Shown here one piece after another: positions 1-6,992 of a DNA stretch of 20,452 nt. The position numbers and the translations under genes were made by a program. Position 1 is the stretch's first letter. Every line of letters starts with the position of its first letter. This DNA comes from CBFGWV01 sp965652545 (GTDB lineage Bacteria; Pseudomonadota; Gammaproteobacteria; Competibacterales; Competibacteraceae). Below the pieces are notes generated by a model, which did not search any database, had not been told where the DNA came from, and saw nothing but the letters and a program-made list of their open reading frames with translations. Location: positions 1-20,452 of the forward strand of contig CBFGWV010000058.1 of the NCBI GenBank assembly GCA_965652545.1, in the 5' to 3' direction.

Positions 1-1055
1 GGCAGCTGCTGCACGGTCACCTCGCTGAATCCAGCCTGCTCCAGATAGGCCAGGGCCTTCTGCCGCCCCCACATGGTGCCGAGCCCTTCGCCGCCCTGGG
101 CGAGGGAGACGGGGGTGCAGTGCATGCAGGAGACGGCGTAGAGCAGCGTGCCCAGGACGTTGTCGCGGTCGCTGTGATGGTGGCCGCTGCCGTGGATGTC
201 CTGCATCAGGTACACACCGCCGTCGGCGAGGGCGCGGCGGGCGCCGGTGAGTACGGCGAGCGGCCTGCCCTGGTCGTGGATGCCGTCGAAGGTGGTCACC
301 AGGTCGAAGGCGCCGGGTTCGGCGGTGCGGTCGAAATCGGTCAGGTCGCGGACGTGGAAGGCAACGTTGGCCAGCCCTAAGGCGGCGGCCTGGTCGCGGG
401 CCCAGGCAACGGCCTCGGCGGAGAGTTCGTAGCCGGTGAAGCGGCTGGCCGGGAAGTGCTGGGCGAGGGTCAGCAATGCCCTGCCGCGACCGCAGGCAAG
501 GTCGAGCACGCGGATGCCTTGCTCCAAGCGCCCGATGAGTCCGGGGATCAGCGGCAGGATGTAGTCGGTGAGTGCGGCGACGACGGTCTGGTAGCTGTCC
601 TGCGCCATTACTTCGTGAAAGCGGGGATAGCGGGCATAGGGCACGCCGCCACCGTTGCGGAAGCAGTCGACGATGTCGTCTTCGACACTGCCCAGGAGCG
701 GGATGAATTGGGCGTAGACGGCAAGGTTGGCCTCGCCATCGACCAGGCGGGCGGCGTGTTCGGGGGGCAGGTGGTAGGTGTCGGCGTCCGGGTCCATGAT
801 GACGACGTCCGCGGTCACCATGGCGCCGAGCCATTCGCGCACGTAGCGCGGGTGGAGCCCGGCCCGCTGGGCGATGGCCGCGGCGGACGCGGGTGCGGCG
901 CCGGCCATCGCCTGGAGCAGGCCGGTGCGGTGACCCAGTGACAACATGGCCAGCATGCCGCCATCGTTCAGGGCCTTGAGCAGGCGGGCTTCGAAGGCGG
1001 CGACGCGATCGGCTTCGGGTGTTTGTGGCAGGGAAACTGCGGTGGTATCGGTCAT
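1..1055 (-). CDS. Class I SAM-dependent methyltransferase with N-terminal winged helix (3' end cut by window edge)
   Basis: Reading the minus strand from ATG at 1055 gives 351 codons with no stop before the window edge, so the C-terminus is missing. Residues about 25-100 resemble the helical/winged-helix N-terminal region (with a YVREWL segment) common in bacterial methyltransferases of the Rv2258c type. The SAM-binding motif I is VLDLACGRG near residues 183-191, and the acidic end of the next strand is GYELS near 208-212. The post-motif segment DLVTTFDGIHD (251-261) matches the motif IV region. A histidine-rich stretch (GSGHHHSDRD, 289-298) follows. Family membership is clear; the methyl acceptor cannot be told. 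No strong Shine-Dalgarno lies before 1055. The gene sits 90 nt downstream of the TauE/SafE gene on the same strand and may be cotranscribed with it. Confidence 0.85.
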   Translation of the reverse strand, partial: MTDTTAVSLPQTPEADRVAAFEARLLKALNDGGMLAMLSLGHRTGLLQAMAGAAPASAAAIAQRAGLHPRYVREWLGAMVTADVVIMDPDADTYHLPPEHAARLVDGEANLAVYAQFIPLLGSVEDDIVDCFRNGGGVPYARYPRFHEVMAQDSYQTVVAALTDYILPLIPGLIGRLEQGIRVLDLACGRGRALLTLAQHFPASRFTGYELSAEAVAWARDQAAALGLANVAFHVRDLTDFDRTAEPGAFDLVTTFDGIHDQGRPLAVLTGARRALADGGVYLMQDIHGSGHHHSDRDNVLGTLLYAVSCMHCTPVSLAQGGEGLGTMWGRQKALAYLEQAGFSEVTVQQL

Positions 1056-1145
1056 GGTCGATGTCCGTAGCGGTTAGGGATGCCGCATACGGTAGGCCTG
1101 CCCCGGCATGTGGCGTGAGGTCGATTCGGACACGAACGGGCCGAA

Positions 1146-1898
1146 TCAGCGCAGGAAGAACACCGCGCTCATGGCCAGACCGACGGCGACGATGCCCGTT
1201 CGCAGCACAGTGGCCGGTAGCCGGCGGGCGAGGCGCGCACCGACGTAGCCGCCAGCGGTTGCGGCCATCATCATCACCAGCGCCTGCCACCAGTACACCG
1301 CGCCGCCGGCGATATATACCGCCACGGCGATAGTCGTCAGCGTGGCCGATACCAGGTTCTTGAGCCCGTTGGCCGCATGCAGGTCGGCCAGCCCCAGCAG
1401 GCCGAAGACCGCCAGCAGCATAATGCCCAGCCCACCGTTGAAGTAGCCGCCGTAGGCACTGACGGCGAGCACGGCGGCCGCGCAGCCGCCGGCGCTGACG
1501 ACCACCCCGGGACGGCGCAGGGCCAGCAGGCGTGGACCGGCGGCGAACGCCGCCGTGGCCAGCAGCAGCAGCCAGGGCACCACGGCGCTGAATGTGTCGT
1601 TGGGTGTGAGCATCAACAAGCCGGCCCCCAGGGCGCCGCCGGCCATGCTGATAATGACCACGGCCGCCATGGACAGACTTGGCAGCGGACGCAGGGCATC
1701 GCGAAATCCCCAGGCGGCGGCCAAATAGCCCGGTAGCAGAGCGACGGTTCCGGTGGCATTGGCCGCCACCGGTGGCAGACCGGCGAACACCAGCGCCGGA
1801 AAGGTCAGAAAGCTGCCGCCGCCGGCTACGGCGTTTAGGGCGCCGCCGGCGAACGCGGCGGCCAATATCAGCCCCAGGCTGAGCATGTCGAAGGTCAT
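1146..1898 (-). CDS. TauE/SafE (DUF81) family membrane permease
   Basis: A 250-residue, very hydrophobic protein with about eight predicted membrane segments. It carries the TauE/SafE signatures AGGGSFLTFPAL near the N-terminus and YGGYFNGGLGIML in the second half, marking the two-fold repeat of this family. Family members export sulfite, sulfoacetate or related anions, or import sulfur compounds; the substrate here is unknown. A longer frame opens at 1958, but it would overlap the upstream glycosyltransferase gene and add a polar N-terminal leader. The start at 1898 (MTFDML) puts the first membrane helix at the N-terminus as usual, and a GGAG lies about 13-16 nt upstream. It begins 31 nt after the glycosyltransferase stop. 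A link with the sulfide-oxidation genes at 7-12 kb is possible but is only inference. Confidence 0.85.
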   Translation of the reverse strand: MTFDMLSLGLILAAAFAGGALNAVAGGGSFLTFPALVFAGLPPVAANATGTVALLPGYLAAAWGFRDALRPLPSLSMAAVVIISMAGGALGAGLLMLTPNDTFSAVVPWLLLLATAAFAAGPRLLALRRPGVVVSAGGCAAAVLAVSAYGGYFNGGLGIMLLAVFGLLGLADLHAANGLKNLVSATLTTIAVAVYIAGGAVYWWQALVMMMAATAGGYVGARLARRLPATVLRTGIVAVGLAMSAVFFLR

Positions 1899-1929
1899 GA
1901 AGGTATGGCGCTCCGGAAGGTTTGAGCGG

Positions 1930-2988
1930 TTATACCGATAGTGGGCCCAAGAGTGCACGATAAGCGTTCATGCACGCGGCCTCGGAGAAGCGACGGGTCA
2001 GGCATTGAAACCCGCCCTCGCGAACGCTGTTCAGACGCTCGGCCGGCATGATGGTGAGCTCCCGGAGGGCGCGGATCAGGTCCTTCAGATCGTCGCCGCG
2101 GAAGCGGAAGCCGTTGATTCCCGGGCAGACCAGGGACCCCGCGCCACCTTGGTCGGGCACCAGCACGGGCACACCGGCGGCCATGGCCTCGAGGATGGGC
2201 ATACCGAAAGGCTCCTCGGGACACAGGTGCAGCAACAGGTCGGCCTCGGCCAGGTGCTCGTGCACATTGGGCACGAAGCCGTGGAAGCGCAGATTGGGGT
2301 GGTGGCTGCCCTTGACCCGCAGGGTGTCCAGCTCCCAGCCCCCGCCATAGACGTCGATGCGCAGCCGCCCCAGTTCGCGCGCGCGATCCAGGGCGCCGAG
2401 GATCATGCCCACGCGCTTGGCCGGGTCGATGCGCGATACGATGGCCACCCGCCCGATACCATCGCGTGCGAAGGCGGGACGACGGCGGGTGGCGGCCAGT
2501 TGGGCGGCCGGCAGGCAGTTCTCGATGACTTGAATGCGGTCGTCGCGTACGCCGCTGCTGAGCAGCCGTCCGCGGACGTATTCCGATACCGCCACCTGGG
2601 TGATCGGTAAAGGATTGAGCCAGCGCTTGTTGCCGTAGCCTTGGCGGTCGTCGATACCGCCATGGACCATCTGGATATGTACGCAGGGGCGTCGCCAGAC
2701 GGTGTTCAGCGCATGAAAGGCCAGCGATTGTCCGACGCCGGTGGCAACGCAGGCGAGCTGCTCGCACCTCTTGAGTACCGCTGGTAACTGCCGCGCCAGG
2801 TCGCGAACGCTGCTGAAGACGCAGCTGCTGATTCCCATGCCGGCGGCGGCCTCATGCAGCGGGCCGGGTGGGGCGAACAGCAGCGGGTGGAAGCGGTCGG
2901 ACAGCGCGCGGCTGGTCGTCAGGGCCATGCGCTCGGCACCGTACAACTGGCCTCTGTGCACGATGTACAGCAGGGTTGCAGCCCCCAT
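1930..2988 (-). CDS. GT4-family glycosyltransferase
   Basis: A 352-residue GT-B fold glycosyltransferase. The N-terminal domain begins with a hydrophobic strand and the loop HRGQLYGAERM (11-21), the usual acceptor-side glycine/GAER loop. The C-terminal domain has SRIDPAKR (185-192), with the Arg and Lys that bind donor phosphates, and the EX7E motif E259-PFGMPIL-E267 followed by AMAAGVPVLVPDQGG. These define a GT4-type retaining transferase using a nucleotide sugar. Acceptor and sugar cannot be deduced. The start at 2988 is preferred over an in-frame ATG at 3027 because GGGGAG lies 6 nt upstream and the protein then begins directly at the first Rossmann strand. It is followed by the TauE/SafE gene after 31 nt, so the two are probably cotranscribed. 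Confidence 0.85.
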   Translation of the reverse strand: MGAATLLYIVHRGQLYGAERMALTTSRALSDRFHPLLFAPPGPLHEAAAGMGISSCVFSSVRDLARQLPAVLKRCEQLACVATGVGQSLAFHALNTVWRRPCVHIQMVHGGIDDRQGYGNKRWLNPLPITQVAVSEYVRGRLLSSGVRDDRIQVIENCLPAAQLAATRRRPAFARDGIGRVAIVSRIDPAKRVGMILGALDRARELGRLRIDVYGGGWELDTLRVKGSHHPNLRFHGFVPNVHEHLAEADLLLHLCPEEPFGMPILEAMAAGVPVLVPDQGGAGSLVCPGINGFRFRGDDLKDLIRALRELTIMPAERLNSVREGGFQCLTRRFSEAACMNAYRALLGPLSV

Positions 2989-2994
2989 ACCGAT

Positions 2995-3000
2995 CTCCCC
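2995..3000 (-). promoter_or_regulatory. Ribosome binding site fixing the GT4 start
   Basis: GGGGAG on the minus strand, 6 nt before the ATG at 2988. It favours this start over the upstream in-frame ATG at 3027. Confidence 0.7.
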
Positions 3001-3068
3001 CCGGACACGACTCAGCGGCGACGGCAAGAAACCCCCTGGTCCTGGCCGTCACCGGACAACGTAAAATC

Positions 3069-3100
3069 TTGACCTTCCCCTCCTGAAAAGGGCAAACAAT
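3069..3100 (+). promoter_or_regulatory. MerR/CueR-type promoter-operator
   Basis: The -35 box TTGACC (3069-3074) is followed after a long 20 bp spacer by AACAAT (3095-3100). Inside the spacer lies an imperfect dyad, CCTTCCCC then TCCTGAA then AAGGG. Known CueR operators have the form TTGACCTTCC...GGAAGG with 19-20 bp spacing, and the left half here is a full match. The right half is degenerate (AAAAGGG). It points toward the MerR-family gene, whose ATG is about 105 nt downstream, so autoregulation is the simplest reading. Confidence 0.6.
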
Positions 3101-3204
3101 GCGTTACCGCGCTGTCTACAGCGTAGCCCCGGTGCGGGCGCTTCGCCTACCCCGGTGGAGTGCCCCACCCAACCGAAGGCGAACCCACGATCTGAGAGCC
3201 ATTC

Positions 3205-3615
3205 ATGCGTATCGGTGAAGCGGCCGCGGCCAGCGGCGTCACGGCGAAGATGATCCGCCACTACGAATCCATCGGTTTGATCCAGGCGCCTGCGCGCAGC
3301 GATGCAAACTACCGCCGCTACTCCAGGCAGGACGTGCACAGCTTGCGTTTCATCCGTCATGCGCGCGATCTGGGCTTCTCAATGGCACAGATCGGTCGAC
3401 TGCTGGCCTTGTGGCGTGACCGCAACCGCGCCAGTGCCGACGTGCGGGCGCTGGCGCAGGCCCATATCGCCGAGTTGGACGAGAAAATCGCGACCTTGAA
3501 CGCCATGCGCGCCTCGCTGGCGCATCTGGTATCCCACTGTCAGGGTAACGAGCGGCCCGACTGCCCGATTCTCTCCGGTTTGGAGGGGCACCCGGGTGAC
3601 GCTAGTGGGACGTAG
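3205..3615 (+). CDS. cueR: CueR/HmrR-like MerR-family metal-responsive regulator
   Basis: A 136-residue MerR-family activator. The N-terminal winged helix (MRIGEAAAASGVTAKMIRHY, 1-20) is followed by the YYRRYS-type wing (NYRRYS, 35-40), a long dimerisation helix (about 80-110) and a C-terminal metal loop. The cysteines C112 and C120 in CQGNERPDC sit at the same positions as the two Cu(I) ligands of E. coli CueR. Residue 77 is Ser, as in sensors of monovalent ions (Cu+, Ag+, Au+); divalent sensors have Cys there. A CueR-like operator lies upstream. No copper ATPase, oxidase or chaperone is adjacent: the next gene is convergent 14 nt away, so its main target must lie outside the window. A leader of about 105 nt separates the promoter from the start codon. 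Monovalent metal sensing is well supported; the exact metal is inferred. Confidence 0.85.
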   Translation: MRIGEAAAASGVTAKMIRHYESIGLIQAPARSDANYRRYSRQDVHSLRFIRHARDLGFSMAQIGRLLALWRDRNRASADVRALAQAHIAELDEKIATLNAMRASLAHLVSHCQGNERPDCPILSGLEGHPGDASGT

Positions 3616-3629
3616 TGGCGCTGTAGGCG

Positions 3630-4073
3630 TCAGTCGGCGGTGCTGAGGGTGTCGTGTTCGTCGCGGGCGCGGCTGCCCAGGTGCAGGTCCACCTGCTGGG
3701 CCAGCCAGTCCAGGCGGGAGAGGGTGAGATCCCAGCGCAGGCGGGCAGTGAGCTGCGCGATGTCGGAGCCGTAATCGCGATTCGACGGGTTGTCCGGTAG
3801 CGAGCGCAACTGGCCCAGCGCGCTCTGCAGGTGGTCCAGGGCGCTGGCGTCGCGCTGAAGCCGCGCCGGCGGCTGCAGGCGGTCGCGCAGCCACAACAGG
3901 TCGACCATCCGGCTGACCAACTGGAACAAATCGAGCGCGTCCGCATCGTTGGCCCGGCCGGTGACGCTCTCGGCCATGTGCATGAGTTCGTGGCGCAGGG
4001 CCGTCTCGCCCGGCAGACGCTGCTCCAGGATCTGCCCGAGGCTGAGTAGGACTTCGTGCTGAGCGGTCGACAT
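3630..4073 (-). CDS. Hypothetical helical protein
   Basis: From ATG at 4073 this gives a 147-residue protein that I do not recognise. It is rich in Leu, Ala, Arg and Asp with heptad-like spacing, and probably an all-alpha bundle (for example ALDLFQLVSRMVDLLWLRDRL and the C-terminal third). There is no signal peptide, membrane segment or cysteine pattern. Start choice is uncertain: in-frame ATGs at 4118 and 4157 would add an Arg-rich N-terminus, while the ATG at 4235 can be dismissed because it lies beyond the terminator at 4203-4232. None has a strong Shine-Dalgarno. Its 3' end converges with the MerR gene with 14 nt between stops. Its promoter may be the strong one at 4289-4317, in which case the intervening hairpin and terminator would act as an attenuating leader. 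Confidence 0.6.
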   Translation of the reverse strand: MSTAQHEVLLSLGQILEQRLPGETALRHELMHMAESVTGRANDADALDLFQLVSRMVDLLWLRDRLQPPARLQRDASALDHLQSALGQLRSLPDNPSNRDYGSDIAQLTARLRWDLTLSRLDWLAQQVDLHLGSRARDEHDTLSTAD

Positions 4074-4202
4074 GGCCGTCAAGAGTATGTGCTCCCCAGT
4101 GCTTCGATTGCGTGACATCGCCCGGGGTTCACCCACCAGGAAAAAAGAGCGCGCCATGATACCGGAGCTGGCATCGAGCACAACGGTCACAGGTGTTGCG
4201 GC

Positions 4203-4232
4203 AAAAAAATGGCCGGGTTCGAGAACCCGGCC
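4203..4232 (-). terminator. Rho-independent terminator
   Basis: Two perfect 10 nt arms, GGCCGGGTTC and GAACCCGGCC (4211-4220 and 4223-4232), form a GC-rich hairpin. On the minus strand it is followed directly by ATTTTTTT (4209-4203). It ends transcripts arriving from the dctM side and from the promoter at 4289-4317. Confidence 0.9.
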
Positions 4233-4282
4233 CAAAGAACCACCAAAGGAGGATTGGAGACAACATCCGGTTAAGGATGTTG
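4203..4282 (-). ncRNA. Candidate small RNA of about 80 nt
   Basis: A transcript started at the -10 box at 4289-4294 would begin near 4282 and end in the T-tract at 4203. Its parts are: a hairpin at the very 5' end (CAACATCC, loop TTAACC, GGATGTTG; 4261-4282); about 28 nt of unpaired pyrimidine-rich sequence containing TCCTCCTTT, which could pair with Shine-Dalgarno sequences (4233-4260); and the terminator hairpin with its U-run. This is the usual plan of Hfq-dependent regulatory RNAs. No reading frame of useful length lies inside. Alternatives are an attenuator leader for the helical protein gene at 3630-4073, or a promoter left behind after gene loss. No family match is recognised. Confidence 0.5.
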
Positions 4283-4338
4283 CGTTGCAATATAAGCAGC
4301 CTGTTGCAGTGCGTCAAGCATTTTTTTGCGTTGCAACA
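4278..4338. promoter_or_regulatory. Three TTGC-N3-GC sites overlapping the small-RNA promoter
   Basis: TTGCGTTGCAA occurs exactly twice on the plus strand, at 4280-4290 (over the -10 box) and 4326-4336 (just upstream of the -35 box). A weaker TTGCAGTGCGT lies between them at 4304-4314. Spacing is 24 and 22 bp, about two helical turns. The two perfect sites fit the form TG-N-TGC-N3-GCAA (4278-4290 on plus, 4338-4326 on minus). That is the motif I recall for PhbF/PhaR regulators of polyhydroxyalkanoate storage in Herbaspirillum. A repressor bound here would cover the whole promoter. Confidence 0.5.
4289..4317 (-). promoter_or_regulatory. Strong sigma-70 promoter
   Basis: On the minus strand TTGACG (4317-4312) is separated by exactly 17 nt from TATATT (4294-4289). 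An A-rich run (AAAAAAA, 4327-4321) just upstream of the -35 box could act as an UP element. It reads away from dctM into the hairpin and terminator at 4203-4282. It is the best sigma-70 match noticed in the window. Confidence 0.75.
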
Positions 4339-4356
4339 AAATTCCTTGCTAAACCG

Positions 4357-5637
4357 CTACCTAAACGCCAAATCGCGAAGGAACAAGGCTATCTGCGGGA
4401 AGGCGATCAGCAACCCCGACATGATGAAGAGTATGAATATAAACGGCGGTGTCCCACGAATGACCTCGAGATACGGCCGTTTGAACACCGCCACAGCGGT
4501 GAAAATGTCGCAACCGAAGGGCGGCGTGGCCGAGCCGATGGCCGCCTGCAAGGTGACGATGGTTCCCACCAGGATGGGGTCGATGCCCGCTTTCGCCGTC
4601 AGTGGTGCGAAGATCGGCACCAGGATGAGGATGACGACGATCGGGTCGACGAACATGCAGCCGATGAAGAACGCGATGGACAGCACGATGAGCAGATGGG
4701 TGGGGCCGACATCGTCCAGGCCCATGGAGCCGATCAGTTGCTGCGGGATCTGGGCGAAGGAGATCATCCACGAGAACGCCGCGCCCGCGCCGACCAGGAT
4801 GAACACCACCGCGGTGATGACCCCCGTGGACAAGGCGATGGCCGGCAGATCGGTGAGCTTGACCGAGCGGAAGATCACCACCTCGATGATCAGCGCGTAC
4901 ATGACCGAGATCGATGCCGCTTCGGTCGGGCTGAAGATGCCCGTGTAGATGCCGCCGATGACGATGACCGGAAACCCCAGCGGCAGCAGTGCACGGCGCA
5001 CTGCCGTTAGGCGCTCGCTCCACGGCTCCTTGGGCAGCAGCGGGATGCCCATCCGCCACGCCGCGAAGGCGGCATAGGCGCTGAACATCACCAGTAGCAC
5101 CAGGCCCGGACCGATGCCGGCGATGAACAGCTCGCCGATGGAGCTGCCCGAGACCACCCCGTAGATGATCATGCCGATACTCGGCGGGATGAGCAGCGCC
5201 AGATCGCTGGCGTTGATGATCAACCCCATGGTGAAGGCGTCGGAATACCCATACTTGAGCATGCGCGGACGCAGCGGGCCGCCGATGGCCACTACCGTGG
5301 CCTGCGTCGAGCCGGACACGGCGCCGAAAAGGGCGCAGCTCGCGGTGGTGGTGATGGCCAGTCCGCCGCGCAGGTGGCCGACGAACTTGACCACCATGTC
5401 CAGTAACCGGTCCGCCGCGTGGCCTTTGGTGATGATGTCCGCGGCCAGGATGAACATGGGTACGGCGATCAGCGCCGCCGGCTTAACGCCGCCGATCATC
5501 TGCTGGATCATCAATTGGGGGTCCATGCCGAGGAAGAACACGAACCCGACCAGGGTCGCCACCAGCAGGGGGACCATCATGGGGAACCCCAGCAGCAGCA
5601 GACCGAGCATGATACTGACGATGGCCCAGGTCATCAC
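4357..5637 (-). CDS. dctM: TRAP transporter large permease (DctM type)
   Basis: A 426-residue integral membrane protein with about 12-13 hydrophobic segments, typical in length and content for the DctM subunit of tripartite ATP-independent periplasmic transporters. Family hallmarks include VPMFILAADII, the ALFGAVSGSTQATVVAIG stretch, IPPSIGMIIYGVVSGSSIGELFIAG, SPTEAASISV and the C-terminal ATPPFGCDIF. With DctQ it forms the Na+-driven membrane part that receives substrate from a DctP protein. Its ATG overlaps the dctQ stop by 4 nt, indicating translational coupling. No dctP gene is in the window. The length equals that usually seen in ectoine-type TRAP permeases, but substrate cannot be read from the sequence. 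The intrinsic terminator at 4203-4232 lies 125 nt downstream. Confidence 0.93.
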   Translation of the reverse strand: MMTWAIVSIMLGLLLLGFPMMVPLLVATLVGFVFFLGMDPQLMIQQMIGGVKPAALIAVPMFILAADIITKGHAADRLLDMVVKFVGHLRGGLAITTTASCALFGAVSGSTQATVVAIGGPLRPRMLKYGYSDAFTMGLIINASDLALLIPPSIGMIIYGVVSGSSIGELFIAGIGPGLVLLVMFSAYAAFAAWRMGIPLLPKEPWSERLTAVRRALLPLGFPVIVIGGIYTGIFSPTEAASISVMYALIIEVVIFRSVKLTDLPAIALSTGVITAVVFILVGAGAAFSWMISFAQIPQQLIGSMGLDDVGPTHLLIVLSIAFFIGCMFVDPIVVILILVPIFAPLTAKAGIDPILVGTIVTLQAAIGSATPPFGCDIFTAVAVFKRPYLEVIRGTPPFIFILFIMSGLLIAFPQIALFLRDLAFR

Positions 5638-6230
5638 AGCGCTCCTTCATCGGGTGAGGGGGCGTAGTCGTCGGTGACCCGGGGCGAGAGGTACACCTCG
5701 CGCGTACCGAGGTTCTTGAGCGCTGTGAGCATGTATTGCACGCCGCTGACGGCCAGGCCCAGGGGCACGCACAGGTAGGTCACGTACAGTGGAATCTGCA
5801 AGGCGGGCGTCACCCGCCCCAATTGTGCGCTCTTGGCCACATAGCCGTAGGCGTACCAGGCGAGGATGAGCAGCATCACGCCGGTGCCGGCGGTGATTAC
5901 CGTCATCAGGACTTTGCGTCCGGCCAGGGGGAACTGATCGTACAGGGCTGACATGCGGATGTGCCTGCCCTGGCGGGCGGCATAGCCCAGGCCGATGAAT
6001 GTCACCAGGACGATCAACGCCTGGTTCAGTTCTTCGGAGAAGTAGAGGCTTTGGCCGAGCAGCCAGCGGCCGATGACGTTGGCGATGGAGTTGCCGGCCA
6101 TGAGCAGAATGGCGGTGGCCAGCAGCAGCGCCTCGAGGGCGGACAGCCAGTTATCGAGGCGGTCCACCGCGCGGACGAACGCGGTGGGTTCCCCGCGTGC
6201 TGGAGGGGGGGTCGGTTTGCGCATTGGCAT
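5634..6230 (-). CDS. dctQ: TRAP transporter small permease (DctQ type)
   Basis: A 198-residue protein with four expected membrane helices: near residues 35-55 (ALLLATAILLMAG), 70-90, 108-130 (VLMTVITAGTGVMLLILAWY) and 145-165. The region ANVIGRWLLGQSLYFSEELNQALIV carries the R...L...EE pattern conserved in DctQ. It partners DctM, whose start codon overlaps its stop. The N-terminal 25 residues are polar and proline-rich, so the start could also be the second ATG at 6224; the upstream GAAGAA is a weak ribosome site. It lies 118 nt downstream of the Lrp-type gene on the same strand, close enough for cotranscription or control by that regulator. Confidence 0.9.
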   Translation of the reverse strand: MPMRKPTPPPARGEPTAFVRAVDRLDNWLSALEALLLATAILLMAGNSIANVIGRWLLGQSLYFSEELNQALIVLVTFIGLGYAARQGRHIRMSALYDQFPLAGRKVLMTVITAGTGVMLLILAWYAYGYVAKSAQLGRVTPALQIPLYVTYLCVPLGLAVSGVQYMLTALKNLGTREVYLSPRVTDDYAPSPDEGAL

Positions 6231-6348
6231 TGTTTTCTTCGATCGGTGGTCAGTTTGTCGAAGCTAGCAAATGCCTTGTTCAAGAAATCCCTGAAGTAGT
6301 CGGGGCTTGCAGAGATTCTTTCTAGAACACGCGAATCGGGACTGCGGG

Positions 6349-6855
6349 TTACCTATCCAGGTCTGCCTGTTGTTGACTTTGCATGTCGATGAGGTGTTTC
6401 AGCGGCCAGCCCTGGGCGGTCTTTACCGGTTTGGTGACGATGTAGGTGAAGTAGCGCTCGATGCCGATGTCGGCCTCGAGTAGCTGGTCGATCAGGCGCT
6501 GGTAGTGGTCGATGTCGAGCGTGACGAGCTTCATCAGGTAGTCGAAGCCGCCGCCGGTGGCCAGGCATTCGACGATTTCCGGCACGTCGGCGATGGCGTC
6601 CTCGAAGCGTTTGAAGTCGTGGGAGTGGTGGCTTTTGAGGGTGATTTCCACCAGGACGACGGAGGTTTTGAGCAGCCGTTCGATGTCTACATCGGCGTGG
6701 TAGCCGCGGATGAGCCCGGCGTCTTCCAGCCGCCGCATGCGTTCCCAACATGGGCTGGGGGAGAGGTTGATCTCTTCGGCCAGCTTGAGTTTGGTCATAC
6801 GCCCTTCGCGTTGCAGAGCGGTGAGGATCTTCAGGTCGTAGGTATCCAGTTTCAT
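6349..6855 (-). CDS. Lrp/AsnC-family transcriptional regulator
   Basis: A 168-residue Lrp-type protein. Residues 1-60 form the helix-turn-helix (MKLDTYDLKILTALQREGRM, then LAEEINLSPSPCWERMRRLEDAGLI). The C-terminal RAM ligand/oligomerisation domain includes the GGFDYLMKL segment and ends GIERYFTYIVTK. The start at 6855 is preferred over ATG at 6915, since Lrp proteins begin right at the LDxxDxxIL helix and the extra residues are unlike the family. The sequence resembles the AsnC/DoeX regulators linked to ectoine catabolism, a resemblance from memory that needs a search. It stands upstream of dctQ-dctM in the same orientation, so it likely controls this TRAP system. Confidence 0.88.
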   Translation of the reverse strand: MKLDTYDLKILTALQREGRMTKLKLAEEINLSPSPCWERMRRLEDAGLIRGYHADVDIERLLKTSVVLVEITLKSHHSHDFKRFEDAIADVPEIVECLATGGGFDYLMKLVTLDIDHYQRLIDQLLEADIGIERYFTYIVTKPVKTAQGWPLKHLIDMQSQQQADLDR

Positions 6856-6992
6856 TCGGGCTCGAGCGCTCCGGTCATCATCGGGTGGAGCGTAGCAAAA
6901 AGACGGCCCGACCAAGACTACCTGAAGTAGGAGACGTGCGGGATTTCCGGCGCCAGCGAATGCACGCGTGGCGAGCGATGTGCCCCCGACCG

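Noticed and set aside
1899..1958. Longer start (MHSW...) for the TauE/SafE protein
   Set aside because: It overlaps the glycosyltransferase gene and adds a polar leader unlike the family.
3161..3174. TGCCCCACCCAACC shared between the MerR leader and the right arm of repeat copy 2 (12860-12873)
   Set aside because: A single 14-mer match in 20 kb is near chance level, and none of the repeat core is present at 3161.
4074..4235. Upstream starts of the helical protein gene
   Set aside because: The ATG at 4235 lies beyond the intrinsic terminator at 4203-4232. Those at 4118 and 4157 are possible but lack ribosome sites and add atypical sequence.
4072..5010. Long plus-strand ORFs opposite dctM (4072-5010, 4193-4948)
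   Set aside because: They are antisense to a well-supported TRAP permease and cross a terminator and a promoter; shadow frames.
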